In this document: in pieces, positions 5,125 through 10,462 of the stretch
How positions within the stretch are numbered: the stretch's first letter is position 1
Layout of the letters: each line of letters opens with the position of its first letter
Assembly (NCBI GenBank): GCA_001598975.1
Contig: BBXU01003155.1
Span: 1 to 10,462, forward strand
DNA length: 10,462 nucleotides
Source of the DNA: Parachlorella kessleri
Lineage: Eukaryota > Chlorophyta > Trebouxiophyceae > Chlorellales > Chlorellaceae
Reading direction: 5' to 3'
Notes under the pieces: generated by a model
Told to the model about the DNA's origin: nothing
What the model saw: the letters and a program-made list of their open reading frames with translations, nothing else
The model's database searches: none
Translations under genes and position numbers: made by a program

Positions 5125-5165
5125 AAAGTGAATTAAGAATAAAAACAAATTAAAATAACAATTTA

Positions 5166-5197
5166 TTCCAAAAAGTTTGTTTCCAAACTTTTTGGAA
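5166..5197. repeat. Dispersed 32-base palindrome in the psaJ leader
   Basis: Arms TTCCAAAAAGTTTG and CAAACTTTTTGGAA (14 bp, perfect) enclose TTTC. The same 32 bases recur exactly at 6401-6432 before tufA. The hairpin ends 5 bases before the AGGAG of psaJ, so if folded in the mRNA it would sit right beside the ribosome binding site. Confidence 0.92.
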
Positions 5198-5202
5198 ATA
5201 AA

Positions 5203-5207
5203 AGGAG
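5203..5207 (+). promoter_or_regulatory. Ribosome binding site of psaJ
   Basis: AGGAG, 9 bases before the psaJ ATG, with the foot of a 14-bp hairpin 5 bases upstream. Confidence 0.8.
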
Positions 5208-5216
5208 AAGTCAATT

Positions 5217-5342
5217 ATGAAAGATTTTACTATTTATTTATCTACAGCTCCTGTAATGGCTATAATTAGTTTAATAGCTGTATCCGGATTATTAATTGAA
5301 ATTAATCGTTTTTTCCCTGATGCTTTAATTTTTGGTTTTTAA
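5217..5342 (+). CDS. psaJ: Photosystem I subunit IX (PsaJ)
   Basis: The 41-residue product begins [20 protein letters not shown] and ends [13 protein letters not shown], the family's normal length and hallmark C-terminal RFFPD motif. PsaJ is a single-span thylakoid protein (membrane helix about residues 12-30) near PsaF at the edge of photosystem I. It supports docking of the luminal electron donor and binds pigments. The start is fixed by AGGAG 9 bases upstream. rps12 begins 55 bases after the stop, so psaJ-rps12-rps7 may be one transcript. It is too short for usual ORF length cut-offs, but the identification is secure. Confidence 0.96.
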   Translation: MKDFTIYLSTAPVMAIISLIAVSGLLIEINRFFPDALIFGF

Positions 5343-5397
5343 TTAAAATTTAAAGTTTATAAATGTATAAAAATTTATAGTTTAATGTGACAAAAAA

Positions 5398-5769
5398 ATG
5401 CCAACAATTCAACAATTAGTTAGATCTGCACGAACACGTATTTCGAAAAAAACAAAATCACCTGCGCTTAAAAGTTGTCCGCAAAGACGAGGAGTTTGTA
5501 CTCGCGTTTATACTACAACTCCAAAAAAGCCAAATTCTGCATTACGTAAAGTAGCTCGTGTTAGACTTACGTCTGGTTTTGAAATTACTGCGTATATCCC
5601 AGGAATCGGACATAATCTACAAGAACATTCTGTTGTTCTTATCAGAGGAGGTCGTGTAAAAGATTTACCAGGTGTTCGTTATCATATTATTCGTGGAAAG
5701 CTAGATTCAGCTGGTGTAAAAGAACGTTCTCAAAGTCGTTCAAAATATGGTGTAAAACGTCCAAAATAA
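5398..5769 (+). CDS. rps12: Plastid ribosomal protein S12 (uS12c)
   Basis: The 123-residue product matches S12 from end to end: [20 protein letters not shown], the decoding-site motif [11 protein letters not shown] at about 41-51, and then [20 protein letters not shown] toward the C-terminus, ending [10 protein letters not shown]12 sits at the decoding centre of the small subunit and affects accuracy; the KPNS and PGVRYH loops are where streptomycin-related changes occur in bacteria. The gene is continuous here, with no intron and no trans-splicing, unlike land-plant rps12. There is no clear Shine-Dalgarno sequence. rps7 follows after 30 bases, the bacterial str-operon order (rpsL-rpsG-fus-tufA) without fus. 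Confidence 0.97.
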   Translation: MPTIQQLVRSARTRISKKTKSPALKSCPQRRGVCTRVYTTTPKKPNSALRKVARVRLTSGFEITAYIPGIGHNLQEHSVVLIRGGRVKDLPGVRYHIIRGKLDSAGVKERSQSRSKYGVKRPK

Positions 5770-5799
5770 AATTTTATTGATTAAGAGTGAAAAGTATAT

Positions 5800-6267
5800 A
5801 TGTCTCGTAGACGTACTCAAAAAAAACGTATTGTAATGCCAGATCCTGTATATGATAGTCGTCTGGTTGAACTTCTAGTTCGACAACTTATGCGACAAGG
5901 AAAAAAATCATTAGCCTATAGAATAATGTATTCCAGCATGAATGAACTAGCTAAAACTCAACAAGATCCATTGATAGTTATTGAACAAGCAATACGAAAT
6001 GCTACACCTTTATTAGAAGTGAAAGCTAGACGTATTGGTGGTTCTACATATCAAGTTCCTTTAGAAGTAGCTCCTGAACGAGGTACAGCTCTTGCCATTC
6101 GTTGGATTCTTATAGCTTGTCGTAGTAGATCTGGAAAAACAATGTCAAATAGACTTACTAGTGAATTACTGGAAGCATCAAAAAATACAGGTAGTGCTAT
6201 TCGAAAAAGAGATGAAGTTCACAAAATGGCTGAAGCAAATAGAGCTTTTGCTAAATATCGTTTTTAA
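5800..6267 (+). CDS. rps7: Plastid ribosomal protein S7 (uS7c)
   Basis: The 155-residue product begins [20 protein letters not shown] and shows S7 features: [20 protein letters not shown], the long helix-hairpin region, [17 protein letters not shown] at about 75-90, and the C-terminal [21 protein letters not shown]7 starts assembly of the small-subunit head by binding 16S rRNA and forms part of the exit site. Length is normal (155-156). It follows rps12 by 30 bases and precedes tufA by 269, keeping the ancestral str-operon order. Only a weak purine-rich stretch (AAGAGTGAAAAG) precedes the ATG. A 17-bp stem begins 8 bases after the stop. Confidence 0.97.
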   Translation: MSRRRTQKKRIVMPDPVYDSRLVELLVRQLMRQGKKSLAYRIMYSSMNELAKTQQDPLIVIEQAIRNATPLLEVKARRIGGSTYQVPLEVAPERGTALAIRWILIACRSRSGKTMSNRLTSELLEASKNTGSAIRKRDEVHKMAEANRAFAKYRF

Positions 6268-6275
6268 TTATTTAT

Positions 6276-6349
6276 ATTGTAAATTTTTTTATTTTTATCT
6301 AATTTAGATTTATTTTTATTTAATAAAAAAACATAAAAAAATTTACAAT
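6276..6349 (+). terminator. 3' stem-loop of rps7
   Basis: ATTGTAAATTTTTTTAT (6276-6292) pairs exactly with 6333-6349 over a 40-base loop that holds a small TCTAA/TTAGA stem. It begins 8 bases after the rps7 stop. A second stem ATAAAGATT/AATCTTTAT follows at 6351-6374. In plastids such inverted repeats mainly protect and define mRNA 3' ends rather than terminate transcription. Confidence 0.6.
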
Positions 6350-6400
6350 CATAAAGATTATAGAAAATCTTTATCTGTTTAATTAACTTTTTTGCATTTG

Positions 6401-6432
6401 TTCCAAAAAGTTTGTTTCCAAACTTTTTGGAA
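6401..6432. repeat. Dispersed 32-base palindrome before tufA
   Basis: Identical over all 32 bases to the copy at 5166-5197: 14-bp arms TTCCAAAAAGTTTG/CAAACTTTTTGGAA and loop TTTC. It lies 104 bases before the tufA ATG. Confidence 0.92.
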
Positions 6433-6536
6433 ACAAAAAATAAATGTAAAAAAAAATGAAACATTTTAGTTATTAAAATTAATCATTAATACATCAAGAT
6501 CAAATATATAAAATAAATAAAAAAAAGGAAATTATT

Positions 6537-7766
6537 ATGGCACGTCAAAAATTTGAACGTAAAAAACCACATGTTAATATTGGAACTATCGGTCACGTTG
6601 ACCACGGAAAAACTACATTAACTGCAGCAATTACAATGGCTTTAGCCGCTTGTGGTGGTGGAAAAGGACGAAAATATGATGATATTGATTCTGCACCAGA
6701 AGAAAAAGCACGTGGTATTACAATTAATACAGCTCATGTAGAATATGAAACTGAAAATCGTCATTATGCTCACGTAGATTGCCCTGGTCATGCTGATTAC
6801 GTAAAAAATATGATCACTGGAGCAGCACAAATGGATGGTGCAATTCTTGTAGTATCTGGTGCTGATGGTCCTATGCCGCAAACAAAAGAACATTTACTTT
6901 TAGCAAAACAAGTAGGTGTACCAAATATTGTTGTTTTCCTTAATAAAGAAGATCAAGTTGATGATACTGAAATATTAGAGTTAGTAGAATATGAAATTCG
7001 TGAAACTTTATATAATTATGACTTTAAAGATCCTGAGATTCCAATTGTTTCAGGATCAGCTCTTTTAGCTTTAGAAGCTTTAACAGAAAATCCTCAAATT
7101 CAACCTGGTCAAAATAAATGGGTTGATAAAATTTATGATTTAATGAAACAAGTTGATTCTTACATTCCAACTCCAGAACGTGATACAGATAAACCGTTTT
7201 TGATGGCTGTAGAAGATGTTTTTTCCATTACAGGACGTGGTACGGTTGCAACAGGTCGTGTGGAACGTGGAACAGTAAAAATTGGTGATAGTGTTGAATT
7301 AATTGGACTACGCCCAACTAAAACATTAACAGTAACAGGTTTAGAAATGTTTCAAAAAACATTAGATGAAAGTGTTGCTGGTGATAATGTTGGTGTACTT
7401 TTACGTGGTGTTCAAAAAACAGATGTAGAACGTGGAATGGTTTTAGCTAAACCTGGTACAATTAATCCACATACAAAATTTGAAGCACAAGTATATGTTT
7501 TAACAAAAGAAGAAGGTGGTCGTCATACTCCATTTTTTGCTGGTTATCGACCACAATTTTATGTTAGAACAACTGATGTTACTGGAAAAATTGAATCTTT
7601 TCGTGCTGATGATGATAGTGCTACTCAAATGGTAATGCCAGGTGACCGTATTAAAATGATTGTTGAGCTTATTCAGCCAATTGCCATTGAAAATGGAATG
7701 CGTTTTGCTATTCGTGAAGGTGGTCGCACTGTAGGTGCCGGAGTTGTTTCAAAAATTCTCCAATAA
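6537..7766 (+). CDS. tufA: Plastid translation elongation factor Tu
   Basis: The 409-residue product is a full-length plastid EF-Tu, the GTPase that brings aminoacyl-tRNA to the ribosome. GTP-binding motifs are intact: P-loop GHVDHGKT at 19-26, switch I RGITIN at 59-64, DCPGH at 81-85 with the catalytic histidine, NKED at 136-139 and SAL at 174-176. Domains 2 and 3 follow from about 210, ending [10 protein letters not shown]. The [21 protein letters not shown] segment is the usual longer plastid/cyanobacterial form. AAGGAA at 6525-6530 is a good ribosome binding site. Plastid tufA is kept in most chlorophytes but was moved to the nucleus in land plants. It follows rps12-rps7 as in the bacterial str operon, with no fus gene between. 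Confidence 0.98.
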   Translation: MARQKFERKKPHVNIGTIGHVDHGKTTLTAAITMALAACGGGKGRKYDDIDSAPEEKARGITINTAHVEYETENRHYAHVDCPGHADYVKNMITGAAQMDGAILVVSGADGPMPQTKEHLLLAKQVGVPNIVVFLNKEDQVDDTEILELVEYEIRETLYNYDFKDPEIPIVSGSALLALEALTENPQIQPGQNKWVDKIYDLMKQVDSYIPTPERDTDKPFLMAVEDVFSITGRGTVATGRVERGTVKIGDSVELIGLRPTKTLTVTGLEMFQKTLDESVAGDNVGVLLRGVQKTDVERGMVLAKPGTINPHTKFEAQVYVLTKEEGGRHTPFFAGYRPQFYVRTTDVTGKIESFRADDDSATQMVMPGDRIKMIVELIQPIAIENGMRFAIREGGRTVGAGVVSKILQ

Positions 7767-8136
7767 AAATTAGTTTTTAATTTTATCTTTTTTAGTTATT
7801 TTTTTTACTTTCATTTTGTTCCGTTCCATTTATTTTTTGGAATGAAAAGGAAAAGGAAATACGTTATTAATTTTTACTTTCATTTTTACTTTGTAAAAAT
7901 GAAAGTAAAAATTAATAACGTAGGAATTGTTTTTTTACTATGGAAAAAAAGCTAAAAGAACGCGTTTTTCTATATATTTTCCATTATTTTTTATTAATTT
8001 GAAAAAAATAAAAAAAACTTCGTCTATTCAATTTAGATTTCCATTTATTTTTAAAAATAGAAAGTGAGGAAAACATAGTAAAAAAGATACTAAATTAATG
8101 TATTTTGTCTATACAATTGTAAATTTTTTATAAAAG
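7767..8136. other. Spacer between tufA and rpl19
   Basis: The left part holds direct copies of TTTTTACTTTCATTTT (7802 and 7871), a CTTTTCC-family word AAAAGGAAAAGGAAA near 7846, and the long hairpin at 7860-7922. The right part, 7925-8136, is AT-rich with no gene, stem or convincing promoter that I can see; GTGAGGAAA near 8063 is too far from rpl19 to act as its ribosome binding site. Confidence 0.55.
7860..7922 (+). terminator. Perfect 30-bp hairpin downstream of tufA
   Basis: Bases 7860-7889 (TACGTTATTAATTTTTACTT, then TCATTTTTAC) are exactly complementary to 7893-7922 around a TTT loop. It starts 93 bases after the tufA stop. The long uninterrupted stem makes it a strong candidate for the 3' end stabiliser of tufA mRNA. 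It is also the longest stem of the window. Confidence 0.75.
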
Positions 8137-8556
8137 ATGGCTACCATGACAAAACTTAAACAAATTGTCCAAAATATTCAACATGAATACCTAAAATCTC
8201 AGTTACCTGAAATTCGTGTAGGCGATATGGTTCGCATTGGTGTTTCTATTCAAGAGGGAAATAAACAACGTGTTCAACCTTTTGAAGGAACTGTTATTGC
8301 ACAACATAAATCTGGTTTAAATACCACGATAACAGTAAGAAAAACTTTACAAGGTGTTGGCATCGAAAGAGTATTTCCTCTTCATGGACCTTGTATTACA
8401 AGTATTCAAATTATTCGACGAGCTCAGGTTTCTCGTGCAAAATTATATTATCTTCGCAACCGTACTGGTAAAGCGACTCGATTAAAAGAAAAATTTTCCA
8501 GTTTACCTCCTGTTTGGGTTCAGGTATCAGAAAAAAAATCCAATGCAAATAAATAA
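8137..8556 (+). CDS. rpl19: Plastid ribosomal protein L19 (bL19c)
   Basis: The 139-residue product carries the L19 core: [29 protein letters not shown] (about 25-53), the [20 protein letters not shown] segment, and [25 protein letters not shown] near 95-120. L19 lies at the interface of the ribosomal subunits on the large-subunit side. Two ATGs are possible, residue 1 (8137) and residue 4 (8146); neither has a clear Shine-Dalgarno sequence and I chose the first. The C-terminal tail of about 20 residues is longer than in bacteria (about 115 in total). ycf4 starts 31 bases after the stop, so the two are probably co-transcribed. rpl19 in the plastid is a chlorophyte/algal trait; land plants lack it there. 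Confidence 0.96.
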   Translation: MATMTKLKQIVQNIQHEYLKSQLPEIRVGDMVRIGVSIQEGNKQRVQPFEGTVIAQHKSGLNTTITVRKTLQGVGIERVFPLHGPCITSIQIIRRAQVSRAKLYYLRNRTGKATRLKEKFSSLPPVWVQVSEKKSNANK

Positions 8557-8587
8557 AAAATTATATAAACCTTAATTTAAGCTCAGC

Positions 8588-9139
8588 ATGACAAACCAAG
8601 AAAAAATTATTCGCTATGAAATTAATGGTGCTCGACGTTTGAGTAATTATATTTGGGGCTCTTTAATGTGTTTAGGCGGTGCTGGTTTTTTATTGACTGG
8701 ACTCTCAAGTTATTGGAATTTTCAATTATTTCCTTTTTTAAAATTATCTACTATCCAATTTTTTCCACAAGGACTTGTAATGTGTTTTTATGGAATTTTA
8801 GGCTTATTTTTAGGTTTCTATATTTGGTTTACTATATATTTAAATCTAGGTCAAGGTTTTAATGAATTTAATATTGAAAAAGGGATAGTTAGAATTTTTC
8901 GCTGGGGATTTCCTGGAAAAAACCGTCGTATTGATCTTCAATATCCTATTCAAGAGATTCAAAGTATTCGTTTAGATATTCAAGAAGGTTTAAATCCAAA
9001 ACGTGTAATTTATCTTCGTCTCATCGGGAATAGAGAAATTCCATTAACTCGTGCAGGGCAACCTATTAGTATACAAGAAATAGAGAAACAAGCAGTTGAA
9101 CTTGCAAAATTGCTTCAAGTCTCTCTTGAAGGTATGTAG
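8588..9139 (+). CDS. ycf4: Photosystem I assembly protein Ycf4
   Basis: The 183-residue product has the normal Ycf4 length and layout. A short stromal N-terminus with YEINGARRLSNYIWGS is followed by two membrane segments (about 22-44 and 60-84) with a short luminal loop, and then a stromal domain with FNEFNIEKGIVRIFRWGFPGKNRR and IQSIRLDIQEGLNPKRVIYLR. Ycf4 is a thylakoid scaffold for photosystem I assembly and is essential for it in Chlamydomonas. The frame starts at the ATG at 8588 after a weak context with no clear ribosome binding site. It follows rpl19 by 31 bases. A hairpin begins at the base after its stop codon. The order rpl19-ycf4-cemA is a common chlorophyte block. Confidence 0.96.
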   Translation: MTNQEKIIRYEINGARRLSNYIWGSLMCLGGAGFLLTGLSSYWNFQLFPFLKLSTIQFFPQGLVMCFYGILGLFLGFYIWFTIYLNLGQGFNEFNIEKGIVRIFRWGFPGKNRRIDLQYPIQEIQSIRLDIQEGLNPKRVIYLRLIGNREIPLTRAGQPISIQEIEKQAVELAKLLQVSLEGM

Positions 9140-9171
9140 TTTCAATTTTTGTTATTAAATAAAAATTGAAA
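9140..9171 (+). terminator. 3' stem-loop directly after ycf4
   Basis: TTTCAATTTTT (9140-9150) pairs with AAAAATTGAAA (9161-9171) over a 10-base loop. The stem begins at the first base after the TAG of ycf4, so it probably defines the mRNA 3' end. Confidence 0.6.
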
Positions 9172-9188
9172 TTTGAATTAAATAGCAA

Positions 9189-9257
9189 TTCCAAAAACAC
9201 TGTTTTTGGAACCGCCTGTTTTTGTTCGTTTAAGTTCCAAAAACAAAGTTTTTGGAA
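9189..9257. repeat. Two tandemly placed TTCCAAAAAC/GTTTTTGGAA palindromes
   Basis: Copy one: 9189-9211, loop ACT. Copy two: 9235-9257, loop AAA, identical to 4210-4232. They lie 23 bases apart downstream of ycf4. The words between them (GTTTTTGTTCG) look like a degraded further arm. Confidence 0.9.
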
Positions 9258-9603
9258 AAAGAATTGGAAAATAGAGAATTTTTTTTTCCTTTTGTTTATT
9301 TAATTTAATTTTATCTATATTTAATATGTCAATAAAAAAAAGGCATTTAAAAATAAGTAAGTTTGTAAAAAAAAACAAATAGAAACGTTTTGTATTATTT
9401 TTATGTAAACTTACATTACTGCTAATATTTTTTCAAGCATAGTAAATTGAATAACTAACTAGAAATAATTATTCTAATTATTTCTAGTTAGGTTTTATTT
9501 TTTTTTATAAACAAAAAACTAAAAAGGAATTCTTTTTTTTATATCTTTATTTTCTAAATTCAATATTGAATATACTATAAAAACTTCTTGGAGTATATGT
9601 TTA
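9258..9603. other. Spacer before cemA
   Basis: AT-rich with no gene. It holds the 17-bp hairpin at 9455-9491 and the cemA leader. TATACT at 9571-9576, about 30 bases before the cemA start, is a possible -10 element, without a clear -35 partner. A minus-strand frame of 66 codons across 9178-9378 overlaps the palindromes and resembles nothing; I reject it. Confidence 0.45.
9455..9491. terminator. Perfect 17-bp hairpin between ycf4 and cemA
   Basis: CTAACTAGAAATAATTA (9455-9471) pairs exactly with 9475-9491 over the loop TTC and is followed by a T-rich run (TTTTATTTTTTTTT). It has the look of an intrinsic terminator or mRNA 3' stem for the rpl19-ycf4 transcript. In a genome this AT-rich the T run alone carries little weight. 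Confidence 0.6.
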
Positions 9604-10462
9604 ATGAATAAGCGAGCAGTAGAACAAACTGGGTTAATACCACGATCTATAATTCGAACTTTTGAACGTTTTCTAAAACAATTATTGCCTGGTGCTGAAA
9701 TGTTGGTTATTCAAGAATTTCGTATTTCACGTTATCAAGTAATAGTATCTGTAAGATGTTTTCTTACTTTACTTCTAGTTCCGATTATAGTTAATATTTT
9801 CTCAAAAACATTTTTAATTACTCCACTTGTTGAATTTATCTGGAATCAAGATTCTAATGAAATTTTTTTAAATAGTTATCAACAAAAAAGAGCATTAAAA
9901 GAATTATATTTTTTTGAAGATAAAATATATTTTGAATCTCTTCTTAATATTGAAACAAGTCAAAAAAACGAGAAAATCAATATTTCAGTATTTTCATTTC
10001 CTTTTTTGGAAAAGGAACCAACTGTGTTTTTGGAAAACGAAAATGAAAACAAAAATAGAAAGGAAAAGCAAAACCAAACCCTAGGTCAACCAGTTGATCA
10101 CATCATAGCTCAAAGCACAATACTAAATGAAACGCTATCTTTAGACTCGCCTAATGCGCAAAATTTTGTCACTTCGCTTACTAACGCAACCGCGTTTGGT
10201 GCTTTAGCTGCTTCCACTAATGTGGGAGGGACGCAAATAACTAACGCGACACCTTTCGGTACACAAGTCGATAAAGCAGCAGCGTTCGGGACGCAAGTTG
10301 TTAATGCAACCAATTTAGGAAAAAATTATCAAAATAAAATACTTGAAATTGCTACTACTTTTAATAAAGAAAGTATAGAATCCATCAGTAACTTATTTGC
10401 GGATTTTTTTAGTTTTTTTAGTTTTAGTCTTGTTTTTATTTTAATGAAACCTCAAATTATTA
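9604..10462 (+). CDS. cemA: Inner-envelope protein CemA, 5' part, with a large insert
   Basis: The frame is open for 286 codons to the window edge, so the 3' end is missing. GGAG at 9590-9593 lies 10 bases before the ATG. Residues 9-45 (TGLIPRSIIRTFERFLKQLL, then IQEFRISRY) and 82-113 (NEIFLNSYQQKRALKELYFF) match algal CemA. Membrane helices lie near 48-66 and from about 266. CemA is an inner-envelope protein linked to proton extrusion and inorganic carbon uptake. Between ESLLNIETSQ (111-120) and ILEIATTFNKESIESISNLF (246-265) lies an insert of about 120 residues: first a charged, asparagine-rich stretch coded by words of the spacer repeats, then a 10-residue tandem repeat. CemA length varies widely in green algae (very long in Chlamydomonas), and this is the region where I would expect it to vary. 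The frame is intact, so the gene is probably functional. Confidence 0.93.
   Translation, partial: MNKRAVEQTGLIPRSIIRTFERFLKQLLPGAEMLVIQEFRISRYQVIVSVRCFLTLLLVPIIVNIFSKTFLITPLVEFIWNQDSNEIFLNSYQQKRALKELYFFEDKIYFESLLNIETSQKNEKINISVFSFPFLEKEPTVFLENENENKNRKEKQNQTLGQPVDHIIAQSTILNETLSLDSPNAQNFVTSLTNATAFGALAASTNVGGTQITNATPFGTQVDKAAAFGTQVVNATNLGKNYQNKILEIATTFNKESIESISNLFADFFSFFSFSLVFILMKPQII
10150..10329 (+). repeat. 30-base tandem repeat inside cemA
   Basis: Six units of 30 bases (residues 183-242) encode variants of x-N-A-x-x-F-G-T-Q-V: PNAQNFVTSL, TNATAFGALA, ASTNVGGTQI, TNATPFGTQV, DKAAAFGTQV and VNATNLGKNY. The first and last are worn. By hand count 84 of the central 180 bases at 10141-10320 are G or C (about 47 percent), clearly richer than the rest of the window, and codons such as GCG, ACG and GTC, rare in the neighbouring genes, are frequent. 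All units are in frame. Confidence 0.85.

Noticed and set aside
9235..9257. Palindromes as a CRISPR array
   Set aside because: Copies are palindromic, few, irregularly spaced over kilobases and differ in core. There are no regular spacers and no cas genes, and the setting is a plastid genome.
10110..10313. Minus-strand frame opposite the cemA repeat
   Set aside because: It is the complement of the in-frame 30-base tandem repeat, so its regular VALxxCVP pattern follows from the repeat itself. The plus strand has clear CemA sequence on both sides.

Overview
The window reads as a piece of a green-algal (chlorophyte) chloroplast genome. It is very AT-rich, uses the standard code, and carries photosystem genes (psbM, psaJ), the photosystem I assembly gene ycf4, the envelope gene cemA, five plastid ribosomal protein genes, a plastid-encoded tufA, and a trnL(UAA) split by a group I intron. 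A plastid-encoded tufA in the order rps12-rps7-tufA-rpl19-ycf4-cemA is typical of chlorophyte plastids and argues against a land plant. A trebouxiophyte or ulvophyte is my best guess, but the window alone does not settle the lineage.

Layout. 1-113: a short open frame on the minus strand leaves the left edge; I do not recognise it. 229-618: trnL(UAA) with its intron, behind a good promoter. 1298-1340: the 3' part of a tRNA-Tyr-like sequence with no 5' half. 1362-1466 (minus): psbM, set between two large perfect palindromes. Then trnS(UGA) and trnG(GCC) on the minus strand, and trnfM(CAU) and trnE(UUC) on the plus strand. From 3522 the plus strand carries rpl20, rps18, (trnP and trnW on the minus strand), psaJ, rps12, rps7, tufA, rpl19, ycf4 and the 5' part of cemA, which runs off the right edge.

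How the genes work together. The ribosomal proteins (L20, S18, S12, S7, L19), EF-Tu and the tRNAs serve plastid translation. PsbM and PsaJ are small membrane subunits of photosystems II and I. Ycf4 assembles photosystem I, and CemA acts in the inner envelope. Spacings of 30 to 55 bases link psaJ-rps12-rps7 and rpl19-ycf4 as likely co-transcribed pairs or short operons.

The most notable content is between and inside genes. The spacers are full of short palindromes that would fold as RNA hairpins. One family has arms TTCCAAAAAC/GTTTTTGGAA or TTCCAAAAAG/CTTTTTGGAA, and another is built on CTTTTCC/GGAAAAG. Words from both families also occur inside the cemA reading frame, where an insert of about 120 codons carries a 10-residue tandem repeat of clearly higher GC content. 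Two tRNA genes (trnP, trnW) abut with no spacer. I saw no CRISPR array, transposase, intron-encoded endonuclease or other new multi-gene system.
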